Positions 54,182-63,413 of a stretch of 64,000 bases of DNA are shown piece by piece. Position numbers and translations under genes: made by a program. Within the stretch, counting starts at the first letter, position 1. Every line of letters begins with the position of its first letter. The notes under the pieces were generated by a model. That model ran no database searches and was not told where the DNA came from. It saw only the letters and a program-made list of their open reading frames with translations. Origin of the DNA: Bacillota bacterium (GTDB lineage: Bacteria > Bacillota > UBA4882 > UBA8346); NCBI GenBank assembly GCA_023400055.1, contig JAEXFN010000031.1, positions 1 through 64,000 on the forward strand, read 5' to 3'.

Positions 54182-57100
54182 AGCAGCAGATGATTATCGA
54201 AAAAATACGCAGCGAACTCGAAAGGCTCTCCGGCCGGATTTATCAGCAGCCGACCGACGTCACCGGCTGGCGGATGAAACGCTGCCGTTACCGGGGCCCC
54301 GGGGAGTATGAATATCTGGATGCGGACTGGCGTCCGATCGCTACCGGAGCGGAATGGGGCGGCGAGCGGGTCACCGCGTTCCTGGAGAACACCATTACCC
54401 TTCAACCGGATTTCAAAGGGGCCAGGGTAGTCTTGCAGCTCGTCACCGGCGGCGAAGGGCTGGTTTCGATCAATGGCCGACCTTATGCCGGCCTGGATTC
54501 CAACCGCAGCAACATCGTGCTGACCGAAGCCGCGGCCGGCGATGAGACCTTCCATATTCAACTCGAAGTATATTGCAAAGCCATCAATGTCTGGGCCTCG
54601 CCGACTTTGGGGACCAAACTGCACCGCAGCGTGCTGGTGACCGAGAATCGGCCGGCCCGCAGTTACTATGCCCTGGCCAAGGCGGCTTTCGATTGCGCCG
54701 TGGAACAGCCCAGCGCTTATCTGAAAGAATCGTTGTTGGACGGCATCTATCGATCGCTGTTGACGGTCCAGTACGAACCGGAGCAATTCCAGGAAAGCCT
54801 GGCCGAGGCGGTTGCGTTGCTGCGGCGGAAACTGGCGGAGAATTCGTTTAAGCTTCCGGTGGAGATGGTCTTCGCCGGACATTCGCATATCGATGTCGCC
54901 TGGATGTGGCCGCTGGAGGAAACGGTCCGCAAATGCAGCCGGACCTTCTCAACCGTCCTGCGGCTGATGGAACAATATCCGTTCTTTCAGTACACCCAGA
55001 GCATGCCGCAGTTGTACGAATACGTGAAAGAATATTATCCGCAGATCTACGCGCAGGTGAAGGCGCGCATCGCCGAAGGCCGCTGGGAAACGGTGGGCGG
55101 CATGTGGGTCGAGCCCGATTGCAACCTGATCAGCGGAGAGTCCTTTGTCCGGCAGATTCTCTACGGCAAACAGTTTTATCAGGCCGAATTCGGCACCGAT
55201 ACCGACGTCTGTTTCCTCCCGGATACCTTCGGCTTCGCCGGAAGCATGCCGCAGATCCTGAAAAAAGCGGGTTTCAAATACTTCTTTACCTCCAAGCTGG
55301 CCTGGAATGAGAATAATACCTTCCCGTACAGCGTCTTCCATTGGGAGGGGATCGACGGCACCAAAATCCTGGCGGCGATGATCGAGATGGGCTGCGACCT
55401 CTATAACGGCATCGGCACGCTGCAAAGCATCTTCCAGACGCTGGACAAATTCCAGCCGAAAGACGGCAGCGCCGCAATTTTGTATACCTACGGTTTTGGG
55501 GACGGCGGCGGCGGGGTAACCCCGGAGATGCTGGACACCATCGCCTGTCTGGACGACATTCCGGGAACCCCGCGGATCAAAACCGGTTCGGCGCGCGATT
55601 ATTTCCAGGCCCTCGAAGCCAAGGACGCCCAATACCCCGTTTGGAACGGCGAACTCTATTTCGAGAAACACCGGGGAACCTATACCACCCAGAGCCGGAA
55701 CAAGCGCTTCAACCGCAAGGCGGAGTACTTGTACCGGAATGCCGAGATTTTGGCGGCATTGGCCCGGATTCAAGCCGGACAGTACCCCCAAAGCCAGCTC
55801 AGCCGGGGTTGGAAGAAGATACTCTTGAACCAGTTCCATGATATCCTGCCGGGAACCGCCATCACCGAAGCCTATGAAACCTCCCGCCAGGATTACCGGG
55901 AAGTGTTCGCCTTGGGAGACCAGGGCGTGGAGCGGGCGCTGTCCCTGCTGGTTCAAAGCGAAACTGCGACGGACACGCTGACCGTGTTTAACACGCTTTC
56001 CTGGGAGCGGACCGGCCCGGTCGAATACCTGCCGGAGACTGCGGCGGACGGCTGGGAAGTGCGCGATCGGGACGGCCGGGTCGTTCCCAGCCAGGTTTCC
56101 CAGACCGATGCCGGTCGGGCCAAGCTGGTTTTCCTGGCGGAACAGGTTCCGGCCATGGGCTATAAGACCTTCCAAATCAGCAAGACCGGCCGGAACGACA
56201 ACCCGGCGGCGGATTCGCTGGTCAGCCTGGATAACGGCTACGGTGTGGAAAATCAGTACTTGAAGGTCCAAATGGACTCCGAAGGCTGCCTCACCGGCAT
56301 TTACGATAAAAAGGCCGGGCGGGAGGTGCTCAAGCCGGGCCGGCGGGGCAACGTCCTGCAAATCTTCGAGGATCTTCCGGTGGCGGGCGTGGCGAAGGAC
56401 GCCTGGACCGTGGACCGCAAACGGGAAGACCGCGGTTACCGTACGCCGGAGACAACAAGCATCCGCGTGCGGGAGAACGGGGCCATCTATACCCGGTTCA
56501 CCATCGAGAAAAGATTTCAGGAATCTAGCTTCCGGCAGGATCTGATCATTTATCACTACGCCCCGCTGCTGGAGTTTAAAACTACGGCCGACTGGCACGA
56601 AGACCATAAGATGTTGCGGGTGCTGTTCCCGGTGGATGTCCATGCCACCAAGGCCACCTACGATATCGCCTATGGGACGGTGGAACGGCCGACGCACCGC
56701 TCAACCTCCTATGACCAGGCCCAGTTCGAAGTGAGCGCCCACAAATGGGCGGATCTCTCGGAAGGGAATTATGGCGTCAGCCTGATGAACGATTGCAAAT
56801 ACGGCTACAGCATTTTGGATGGCGAGATGCAACTGAGCCTGCTGCGGGCCACCGTTTTCCCGGATACCGTCGCCGACCGGGGGACGCACGAATTCAGCTA
56901 CTATTTGTATCCCCACGGCGGTCAGTGGCGGGGCGGCCAGGTCGTGCAACGCGCTTTCGAAGTGAACGTCCCTTTGCTCAGCAGCCCCGGATGCAGCGCG
57001 TTCCCGGATTATTCGCTGATCCGGACCGACCGGGAAAATGTCATCGTCGATTGCCTGAAGCGGGCGGAGGATTCGGAGGATCTGATCCTGCGACTCTACG

Positions 57101-57270
57101 AGACCTACGATCAACATGACCGGGTGCAGCTGAAGCTGGGATTCGCTCCTGCCGCGGTCTGGGAGTGCGACTTGCTGGAACGCCCTTTGCGCCAACTGGA
57201 ACTGAAGGAGCGGACGCTGGAATTCGCCATCACGCCCTATGAGATCAAAACGTTCCGCTTAAAGATATAA
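54178..57270 (+). CDS. GH38 alpha-mannosidase
   Basis: A roughly 1030-residue GH38 enzyme. The zinc/active-site motif GHSHIDVAWMWPLEET (about residue 235), the nucleophile Asp in FLPDTFGFAGSMPQILKKAG, YTYGFGDGGGGVT and NQFHDILPGTAI are all present, followed by the long beta-sandwich C-terminal half. It has no signal peptide, so it cleaves imported alpha-mannosides in the cytoplasm. ATG 54178 overlaps the permease stop; ATG 54190 is an alternative. An in-frame extension to 54067 lies wholly within the permease gene and is rejected. Confidence 0.95.
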   Translation: MKQQMIIEKIRSELERLSGRIYQQPTDVTGWRMKRCRYRGPGEYEYLDADWRPIATGAEWGGERVTAFLENTITLQPDFKGARVVLQLVTGGEGLVSINGRPYAGLDSNRSNIVLTEAAAGDETFHIQLEVYCKAINVWASPTLGTKLHRSVLVTENRPARSYYALAKAAFDCAVEQPSAYLKESLLDGIYRSLLTVQYEPEQFQESLAEAVALLRRKLAENSFKLPVEMVFAGHSHIDVAWMWPLEETVRKCSRTFSTVLRLMEQYPFFQYTQSMPQLYEYVKEYYPQIYAQVKARIAEGRWETVGGMWVEPDCNLISGESFVRQILYGKQFYQAEFGTDTDVCFLPDTFGFAGSMPQILKKAGFKYFFTSKLAWNENNTFPYSVFHWEGIDGTKILAAMIEMGCDLYNGIGTLQSIFQTLDKFQPKDGSAAILYTYGFGDGGGGVTPEMLDTIACLDDIPGTPRIKTGSARDYFQALEAKDAQYPVWNGELYFEKHRGTYTTQSRNKRFNRKAEYLYRNAEILAALARIQAGQYPQSQLSRGWKKILLNQFHDILPGTAITEAYETSRQDYREVFALGDQGVERALSLLVQSETATDTLTVFNTLSWERTGPVEYLPETAADGWEVRDRDGRVVPSQVSQTDAGRAKLVFLAEQVPAMGYKTFQISKTGRNDNPAADSLVSLDNGYGVENQYLKVQMDSEGCLTGIYDKKAGREVLKPGRRGNVLQIFEDLPVAGVAKDAWTVDRKREDRGYRTPETTSIRVRENGAIYTRFTIEKRFQESSFRQDLIIYHYAPLLEFKTTADWHEDHKMLRVLFPVDVHATKATYDIAYGTVERPTHRSTSYDQAQFEVSAHKWADLSEGNYGVSLMNDCKYGYSILDGEMQLSLLRATVFPDTVADRGTHEFSYYLYPHGGQWRGGQVVQRAFEVNVPLLSSPGCSAFPDYSLIRTDRENVIVDCLKRAEDSEDLILRLYETYDQHDRVQLKLGFAPAAVWECDLLERPLRQLELKERTLEFAITPYEIKTFRLKI

Positions 57271-57284
57271 GTTGCAAGCCAATC

Positions 57285-57312
57285 AACTCCGGCAGCAATG
57301 CCGGAGTTTTTT
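57285..57312 (+). terminator. Terminator of the mannosidase operon
   Basis: aactccggc/gccggagtt stem with a six-base loop, followed by TTTTTC. Confidence 0.92.
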
Positions 57313-57933
57313 CGGTGCTGATTATCAAGTTAGCTCAGCATAGGAAAGCGGGGCATGAGCAATGGGAGCTTTGCCCAATGACCGAAAGTCCGTCGGTTTC
57401 ACCGACGGACTCTCCAATGAAAAACAACTTTCATAATTGATATTATACCGCGAAAAGCCGGGCCCGGAGTATCGTTTTCGTACCCGAAAAATATCATCCG
57501 TATCCCGAACCATGATTCGCAGGATTCAAGGATTACCATGATTCAATTCGGCCGAGGATCCCAAGGAATCCTTACATTCTTGGCTTCCTCTTGGTTTTTT
57601 TAGGCTAGAGTATCCACCCGAGCGGTCTCTCGCACAGGATTAAGGTGGATAGCAAGACTTTCTCCTAAGAATACAACTTTCAGTCACTTAACATGGTTTT
57701 AATCGGTTATTAAATAAGTTTCGGCGGTAGGCGCCGGATCGCTTATACGAAAAAACCCCGCGTTAGGACTGCAAGAGAGCCAATGGCCGGGCTTCCGACA
57801 CCGCCATTGCAATCGGATTCCCAATGGTTTAGAATGGAAGTAGGTCGGCACGGCGTTGAACACTTGTTTCGACGACGGGTTGAGGCTGGGAAAGTTCATA
57901 CGATAAATCGCTAAATCGATCGATTGGGAGCGG
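57313..57933. other. Intergenic region with hairpins, no gene supported
   Basis: A perfect 11-bp stem agtccgtcggt/accgacggact with a three-base loop lies at 57387-57411. A terminator-like ccaaggaa/ttcctcttgg followed by seven T lies at about 57561-57601. Together they could bound a short plus-strand RNA, but no promoter is convincing. Two minus-strand frames here (57325-57513, 57699-57899) lack RBSs. Confidence 0.45.
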
Positions 57934-58371
57934 ATGGTGAAGATGGAACGGGCAGTTGTGGACCGGGAGCATTTGCTGGCGGAACTAACCGCATATTATC
58001 AACCCCAAGCCGAGGTGCGCTTCGGTTATTTGTTCGGTTCCTACGCCGCCGAGCGGAACGGCCCGGGTAGTGATATCGATATCGGAGTCTACCTGAGCGA
58101 CGCTGATCCGGAATCCCTGCTTAAATACAAAATTTCCGAAATCGCGCAGCTCCAGGAGCGGTTTAAACGAACCGTCGATCTGGTGCTCATCAACCAGGCC
58201 CCGCCGTTACTGCGGCACGAAATTTTCAAGCGCGGCATCCTGTTTAAAGATGGGGATCGGCCGTTTTTGGCGGAGTACCGGACCGCCAGTTTTTATCAAT
58301 ATTTGGATCAATCTTATATCATTAACCGCTATTTTGAAGTGAATAAAGCAAGGCTCCTGGAGGATAACTAA
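57934..58371 (+). CDS. mntA: MntA-type nucleotidyltransferase antitoxin
   Basis: A 145-residue minimal nucleotidyltransferase. The catalytic GSX10DXD motif is complete in FGSYAAERNGPGSDIDIGV. In MntA/HepT systems this enzyme adds AMP to a tyrosine of the HEPN toxin and so neutralises it. The HEPN gene follows with no gap. ATG 57934 follows GGGAGCGG; ATG 57943 is also possible. Confidence 0.88.
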   Translation: MVKMERAVVDREHLLAELTAYYQPQAEVRFGYLFGSYAAERNGPGSDIDIGVYLSDADPESLLKYKISEIAQLQERFKRTVDLVLINQAPPLLRHEIFKRGILFKDGDRPFLAEYRTASFYQYLDQSYIINRYFEVNKARLLEDN

Positions 58372-58791
58372 GTGGTAAGCCTGCCGATTATTAAAAAGAA
58401 AATTAATGCCGTTCAGCATCATCTAGCGCGAATCCACAGCCGCCGACCGGCTTCTTTGGACGAGTTCTTAAACGATGACGATTTGAAGGATATCATTACC
58501 CATAATCTCTTTGTGATGCTGCAAAATGTGATCGATATCGGGACCCACCTGATTGCGGACGCGGGATGGGCCGAGCCGGACTATCTGGCCGAAATTCCGG
58601 AGATCCTGCGCCAAGAAAAGGTGATTCCCGAAGGTTTGACCGGGCCGTTAAAAGCGATGATCGGGCTCCGGAATCTGATTGCCCATGAATACGGGGTTCT
58701 TGATTACCGGATTATTTACCGGATCGTCAGCGAGGATTTGGGTGATATCCAGTGCTTTCTGAAAGCAATTATCGAATATTGCCGGCTTTGA
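58372..58791 (+). CDS. hepT: HepT-type HEPN ribonuclease toxin
   Basis: A 139-residue HEPN/DUF86 protein with the RX4HXY motif in GLRNLIAHEYG, which holds the RNase Arg and His and the tyrosine modified by MntA. It starts at GTG 58372, directly after the stop of mntA, so translation is coupled and antitoxin is made first. Family knowledge assigns it as an RNase whose activity is blocked by AMPylation. Confidence 0.9.
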   Translation: MVSLPIIKKKINAVQHHLARIHSRRPASLDEFLNDDDLKDIITHNLFVMLQNVIDIGTHLIADAGWAEPDYLAEIPEILRQEKVIPEGLTGPLKAMIGLRNLIAHEYGVLDYRIIYRIVSEDLGDIQCFLKAIIEYCRL

Positions 58792-58889
58792 ATGGATGAA
58801 CGGACGCTTTTTGAAGCGTATCGACCCGGGCGCCGCTGCCCGAACGGCCCGGTTTTGGCCCATGAGGCGGGAATCTCAGACGACGGAAG

Positions 58890-58918
58890 TTGACGGGCGC
58901 CGAAATATATATTATACT
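58890..58918 (+). promoter_or_regulatory. Promoter of the ileS T-box transcript
   Basis: TTGACG (58890-58895), 17-bp spacer, TATACT (58913-58918). Transcription should begin near 58925, about 340 bases before the ileS start codon. Confidence 0.88.
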
Positions 58919-58924
58919 AAGAAT

Positions 58925-59206
58925 GTTTTAGCATGATGTTCATGATTTGCACAGGCGTTGAAGGAGAAGAGTACCGTTTTTAGCGGAAGCTGCAGAGAGC
59001 CGGGGTAGGTGCGAGCCGGCGCTGGACCGGGAAACGGGAAGATCGCTCCGGAGCCGCGTTCCGAAAGGTAGCCTTCAGGACCGTGTAGGAATGGCCGGAT
59101 GCCGCCGTTAACGGCAACGAGCGGAAGAGCGTTTGTCTCTTCAAGCTGGGTGGTACCACGGGTAAAGTGACTCGTCCCTATGAACTGGATAGGGGCGGGT
59201 TTTTTT
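58925..59206 (+). promoter_or_regulatory. T-box riboswitch controlling ileS
   Basis: The conserved T-box core appears as GCTGGGTGGTACCACGG at about 59145-59161, pairing with the uncharged tRNA acceptor end. Stem I opens with AGGAGAAGAGTA near 58962-58973, and a likely isoleucine specifier ATC is at 59042-59044 in the loop gggaagatcgctcc. The competing terminator is ctcgtccctat/ataggggcggg at 59171-59200 followed by TTTTTTT. Uncharged tRNA-Ile would favour the antiterminator and allow ileS transcription. Confidence 0.93.
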
Positions 59207-59263
59207 ATTTGGACCCTAATTCTGTACGTTATTGAAGCAAAAGGATTTGAAAGGAGTAATCCG

Positions 59264-62200
59264 ATGGGCAAGTTTTGGGACGTTGCGACCAAAGTTCCCG
59301 TGAACCAGCGGGAAGAAACGATGTTGCAAAAATGGCAAGCGGAAAAGATCATCGAACGGAGCGTGAGCGAGCGCGAGGGCGCGCCCCGGTTTATTTTCTA
59401 CGAAGGGCCGCCGACGGCCAACGGCAAGCCCGGCATCCACCACGTCCTGGCCCGGACCCTGAAGGACATGGTCTGCCGTTACCAGACCATGCAAGGTTTT
59501 CAGGTCCACCGCAAAGCCGGCTGGGATACCCACGGGCTTCCGGTCGAGCTGGAAGTCGAGAAGCAGTTGGGCTTCTCCTCCAAACAACAGATCGAGGCTT
59601 ACGGCATCGAAGGCTTCAATACCAAATGCCGCGAGTCGGTCTTCACTTACGAACGGGAATGGCGCCGGATGACCGAGCGGATCGGTTACTGGATCGACAT
59701 GGACCATCCCTATATCACGCTCGATAATAACTATATCGAGTCGGTCTGGTGGATCCTCAAACGTTTCTTTGATGAGGGCATGATCTACGAGGGCCACAAG
59801 ATCATGCCTTACTGCCCGCGCTGCGGAACGCCGCTGGCCTCCCACGAGGTCTCGTTGGGCTATAAGGATGAGACCATCGACTCGGTCTATATCCGGATGA
59901 AAGCCGTCGACCGGCCGGGCGAATATTTCCTGGTCTGGACCACTACGCCGTGGACCTTGCCGTCCAACGTCGCCTTGGCGGTCAATCCCGAATTCACCTA
60001 TGTCCGGGCCCGCCGCCCCGAGGATGAGGCCGTCTACATCCTGGTCCGGGAACGGGTCGAGGCCGTCCTGGGCAAAGAGGCGGAGATCCTGGAGGAATTC
60101 AAAGGCGCGGCGCTGTTGGGCCGGGCCTACGAACAGTTTCTGCCGTTTATCCGGACCGACTCCACGACCGCTTTCAAAGTGTACGGCGCCGATTTCGTCT
60201 CCACCGAGGATGGCACGGGCATCGTCCATATCGCCCCGGCCTTCGGCGAGGACGATTATCAGCTGGGCAAGAAATACGACCTGCCGATGCTGCAGCCCGT
60301 CGACAAAGAGGGCAAATTCACGGCGGCCATCACGCCGTGGGCCGGGCGCTTCGTCCGCGAGGCCGACAAGGACATCACCCGTTATCTGAAGGCCGAGGGC
60401 AAACTCTTCTCCAAAGAGCGGCTGACGCACTCGTACCCCTATTGCTGGCGTTGCGACACGTCGCTGCTTTATTACGCCCGGAAATCGTGGTACATCGCGA
60501 CCACCAAGTATAAAGACCGGCTGATCGCCGCCAACCAGAAGATAAACTGGTTCCCGGAGCACGTCGGGAAAGGCCGCTTCGGCAACTGGCTGGAGAACAT
60601 GATCGACTGGGCGATCTCCCGGGATCGCTATTGGGGGACGCCGCTCAACATCTGGCGCTGCGAAACCTGTAACAAACTGACCAGCGTTGGCTCACGGCAA
60701 GAGCTGGCCGAGCGGGCCATCGAAAATGTCGACCCCGCTACCATCGAGCTGCACCGACCGTATATCGACGAGGTCCATCTCCGTTGCGAATGCGGTGGCA
60801 CGATGACCCGTACCACCGAAGTGATCGACTGCTGGTTCGATTCGGGATCGATGCCCGTCGCGCAGTGGCATTATCCCTTCGAGCACCAGGACGATTTCGA
60901 CCAGCTGTTCCCGGCGGACTTCATCTGCGAGGGGATCGACCAGACCCGGGGCTGGTTCTATTCGTTGCTGGCGATCGGGGCGTTCCTCTTCGGCGAGCCG
61001 CCGTATAAGAACGTGCTCGTCAACGACCTGCTGCTCGACAAGAACGGCCAAAAGATGTCCAAGACGCGCGGCAACGCGGTCGACCCTTGGCAGATGCTGG
61101 AGAAGTACGGCGCCGACGCCACCCGCTGGTACCTGCTGGCGGTTTCGCCGCCCTGGACGCCGACCCGCTTCGACGAGGACGGCTTGAAGGATGTCTCGGC
61201 CAAGTTCTTCGGCACGCTTCAGAATGTCTATTCGTTCTTTACCTTATACGCCAACATCGACGGGGCCGATCCGGCCCGTTACCAGATTCCCGAAGCGGAG
61301 CGGCCGGAGATCGACCGCTGGATCCTCTCCAAGCTGAATTCGTTGATCACGGAAGTTCGGGAGGATATGAAGGAATACGATTTGACCCGAGTGGTCCGGG
61401 CGATCCAGACCTTCCTCATCGACGAGGTTTCCAACTGGTATGTGCGGCGGACCCGGGATCGCTTCTGGGCGTCGGAGATGGACCGCGACAAACAGGCGGT
61501 CTACCGGACGCTCTGGGAAGTATTGCTGGCGGTCGTCAAATTGATGGCGCCGTTCGCGCCGTTCCTGGCCGACGAGATTTACCGCAATCTGAGCCAGGGA
61601 GCGCCGGGAGCCAAGGATTCGGTCCATTTGGAACTGTATCCCGCGGCGAACCCGTCCTTGGTCGATAAAACGCTGGAAGAGCACATGGGCCTGGTGATCG
61701 ATCTCGTCTCGCTGGGCCGGGCCGCCCGGAATAAAGTCCAGATCAAGGTGCGCCAGCCGCTGGCGGCGATGCTGGTCGACCGGAAAAACCAGTCCGAGCT
61801 TACGCCAATGGTCGAGCTGGTCAAGGAAGAGCTGAACCTCAAGACGCTGGAGTTTATCGACGATCCGGACGCCTATGTCGTCTATACGGTGAAACCCAAC
61901 TTCCCGGTATTAGGGCCGAAATACGGCAAACTGCTGGGAGCCATCGGCGCGGCGCTGGGGAAGAGCGACGCTCCGGCGCTCGTCAGGGAGTTGCGCGGCA
62001 GCGGGTTTATCAAGCTCGATGTCAACGGCACCGCAGTGACCCTGGGTCAGGAGGACCTGGAAGTACGGGTTCAGGACCGGGAAGGCTTCGCGGTGGAGAT
62101 GGACCACGGCCGTTATATCGTGCTCAGCTTGCAGCTGGATCAGGCCTTGATCGAGGAGGGTCTGGCCCGCGAGGTCGTTTCCAAGGTGCAGAATATGCGC

Positions 62201-62416
62201 AAGACTCAAGGGCTGGAAATGACCGACCGGATCCAGTTGAATTTTGTCAGCGATGATGCGGTGGCCGCGGCCATGGAGCATTTCCGGGAGTATGTCATGG
62301 CCGAGACGCTGGCCCTGGTGCTGGAGCGGCAGCCGGCGGCGACCGATAATTTTGAGAAGTGGGATATCAACGGCCATCCGGCGGAGATCCGGGTGAAGCT
62401 GGCAACGCACGAATAG
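59264..62416 (+). CDS. ileS: Isoleucyl-tRNA synthetase, IleRS2 (eukaryote-like) type
   Basis: A 1050-residue class I synthetase. FYEGPPTANGKPGIHHVLA carries the nucleotide-binding motif as GIHH in place of the usual HIGH order; KMSKTRGNAVDPW is the second signature. The editing domain follows (WTTTPWTLPSNVALAV) and the anticodon domain has VSNWYVRRTRDRFW. The length and C-terminal extension fit IleRS2. IleRS2 with a GXHH motif is reported to be highly resistant to mupirocin. ATG 59264 has AAAGGAG at proper spacing; an in-frame start at 59180 lies inside the T-box terminator and is rejected. Confidence 0.95.
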   Translation: MGKFWDVATKVPVNQREETMLQKWQAEKIIERSVSEREGAPRFIFYEGPPTANGKPGIHHVLARTLKDMVCRYQTMQGFQVHRKAGWDTHGLPVELEVEKQLGFSSKQQIEAYGIEGFNTKCRESVFTYEREWRRMTERIGYWIDMDHPYITLDNNYIESVWWILKRFFDEGMIYEGHKIMPYCPRCGTPLASHEVSLGYKDETIDSVYIRMKAVDRPGEYFLVWTTTPWTLPSNVALAVNPEFTYVRARRPEDEAVYILVRERVEAVLGKEAEILEEFKGAALLGRAYEQFLPFIRTDSTTAFKVYGADFVSTEDGTGIVHIAPAFGEDDYQLGKKYDLPMLQPVDKEGKFTAAITPWAGRFVREADKDITRYLKAEGKLFSKERLTHSYPYCWRCDTSLLYYARKSWYIATTKYKDRLIAANQKINWFPEHVGKGRFGNWLENMIDWAISRDRYWGTPLNIWRCETCNKLTSVGSRQELAERAIENVDPATIELHRPYIDEVHLRCECGGTMTRTTEVIDCWFDSGSMPVAQWHYPFEHQDDFDQLFPADFICEGIDQTRGWFYSLLAIGAFLFGEPPYKNVLVNDLLLDKNGQKMSKTRGNAVDPWQMLEKYGADATRWYLLAVSPPWTPTRFDEDGLKDVSAKFFGTLQNVYSFFTLYANIDGADPARYQIPEAERPEIDRWILSKLNSLITEVREDMKEYDLTRVVRAIQTFLIDEVSNWYVRRTRDRFWASEMDRDKQAVYRTLWEVLLAVVKLMAPFAPFLADEIYRNLSQGAPGAKDSVHLELYPAANPSLVDKTLEEHMGLVIDLVSLGRAARNKVQIKVRQPLAAMLVDRKNQSELTPMVELVKEELNLKTLEFIDDPDAYVVYTVKPNFPVLGPKYGKLLGAIGAALGKSDAPALVRELRGSGFIKLDVNGTAVTLGQEDLEVRVQDREGFAVEMDHGRYIVLSLQLDQALIEEGLAREVVSKVQNMRKTQGLEMTDRIQLNFVSDDAVAAAMEHFREYVMAETLALVLERQPAATDNFEKWDINGHPAEIRVKLATHE

Positions 62417-62442
62417 TTCTTCGCTGAACTTATAAGGAAAAG

Positions 62443-62493
62443 AAAGGGGCTGTCGCAAAATGAACCTGCAAGTTCAATTTGGCAGTCCCTTTT
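62443..62493 (+). terminator. Terminator of ileS
   Basis: aaaggggctgtcgcaaaatgaac pairs imperfectly with gttcaatttggcagtcccttt around loop ctgcaa, ending in TTTT. Array E begins within about ten bases. Confidence 0.85.
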
Positions 62494-62503
62494 GATGATT
62501 CCG

Positions 62504-62735
62504 GACCATCGAAAACCTCCGCCGGATCCTCCCAAACCTAACGCACTTCTTCCGAAGGCCTTGGTAGACCTTGCGAAATTCCCGGACGATCTTCCAAACC
62601 CTCCGGCGCGCCTTCCGATGGCGCGGCGGTTCTTCCGGAGTCTTTGCCGGTTCTGCCGAACGTTTCGGAAAGACCGCCAAAGTTTCCGGAAGAACGTCCA
62701 AAGACTTCGGCCCGGCGCGCGGGGACTTGGGCGAC
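62504..62735. repeat. 21-bp degenerate array E
   Basis: Eleven units begin at 62504, 62525, 62546, 62567, 62588, 62609, 62630, 62651, 62672, 62693 and 62714, all exactly 21 bases apart. The common core is weak (ttccgaa/gatcttccaaa-like), so the period is better conserved than the sequence. The plus strand is stop-free in one frame and so is the minus strand, but neither has a start with an RBS. It fills the gap between the ileS and speD terminators. Confidence 0.88.
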
Positions 62736-62782
62736 CCCTTTTGCAGCGGAAGACCATCGCTATTTTTATAAAACAAAACACA

Positions 62783-62815
62783 AAAGCAACACCGTTCATT
62801 GCCGGGTGTTGCTTT
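62783..62815 (-). terminator. Terminator of speD
   Basis: On the minus strand, aaagcaacacc pairs with ggtgttgcttt and is followed by a T-rich run (TTTTGTGTTTTG). Confidence 0.88.
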
Positions 62816-62845
62816 AGCCTGTCGATCGAATTCGGATATAAAGAT

Positions 62846-63226
62846 TTAAGAAGCGTTGACCTCAAACTCCTCATCCTGTAAACCGCGCCGGACCACCATC
62901 TGATGAACGGTCTCCGGCTGCAGGGATTCTTTCAAAAATTCGATGGCCTTTTGCGTCATACCGCCGCCGCAAGTGTAAACATCGATCGCGGCGAAGCCCC
63001 GTTCGGGGTAGGTGTGAATCGAGATATGACTCTCCGAAAGCAAAAGGAGACCGGTAAATCCTTGCGGTTCGAACTTGAAGGACTCCTCCCCGAGGATTGT
63101 CATCTTGGCGTTGCTTGCGGCGGTCCGCAAACAATTCATCAGGAACTCTGCATCATTGAGCTTTTCGAACTGGCAACCCCAAAAGTCCGCCAGAACGTGA
63201 GCACCTACAGTATCAAAAGTTTCCAT
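62846..63226 (-). CDS. speD: S-adenosylmethionine decarboxylase proenzyme
   Basis: A 126-residue class 1b AdoMet decarboxylase. LSESHISIHTYPERG holds the self-cleavage site (Glu-Ser); the Ser becomes the pyruvoyl cofactor. CGGGM further on contains the catalytic Cys. It makes decarboxylated AdoMet for spermidine synthesis. ATG 63226 has AAGGGG nine bases upstream and is preferred to TTG 63235. No spermidine synthase gene is adjacent, and the mRNA has a leader of about 180 bases. Confidence 0.94.
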   Translation of the reverse strand: METFDTVGAHVLADFWGCQFEKLNDAEFLMNCLRTAASNAKMTILGEESFKFEPQGFTGLLLLSESHISIHTYPERGFAAIDVYTCGGGMTQKAIEFLKESLQPETVHQMVVRRGLQDEEFEVNAS

Positions 63227-63407
63227 TCCCCTCAACCCCTTCTTCGAAGTATCTTCTGGTCAGGAAGAAGAATTTTGACCCATAAGCACCCTGATTTCCC
63301 TTTACCCGATGATGCACTAAGGCTCGCCTCGGGATATATGTTAGATCAGGAGTATAAAATTGTGGACTGGAACGAGAATTCTCACGCTCCTCGCTTATTT
63401 TACAAAC
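63227..63407 (-). other. Long leader of the speD mRNA
   Basis: From the predicted start near 63407 to the ATG the transcript has about 180 untranslated bases. It can form cccga/tcggg around 63306-63334 (enclosing aggcgagcct) and a small gag/ctc hairpin near 63376. No known riboswitch consensus (SAM-I to SAM-VI, preQ1, guanidine) was recognised, but the length suggests regulation. Confidence 0.45.
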
Positions 63408-63413
63408 AAACCT

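Noticed and set aside
57325..57899. Two minus-strand frames of about 60 codons
   Set aside because: No RBS, odd composition, and one covers a perfect hairpin.
59180..59263. N-terminal extension of IleRS
   Set aside because: It would be encoded inside the T-box terminator; the RBS points to 59264.
62474..62881. Repetitive frames over array E
   Set aside because: They cross the speD terminator or the ileS terminator and have no RBS.
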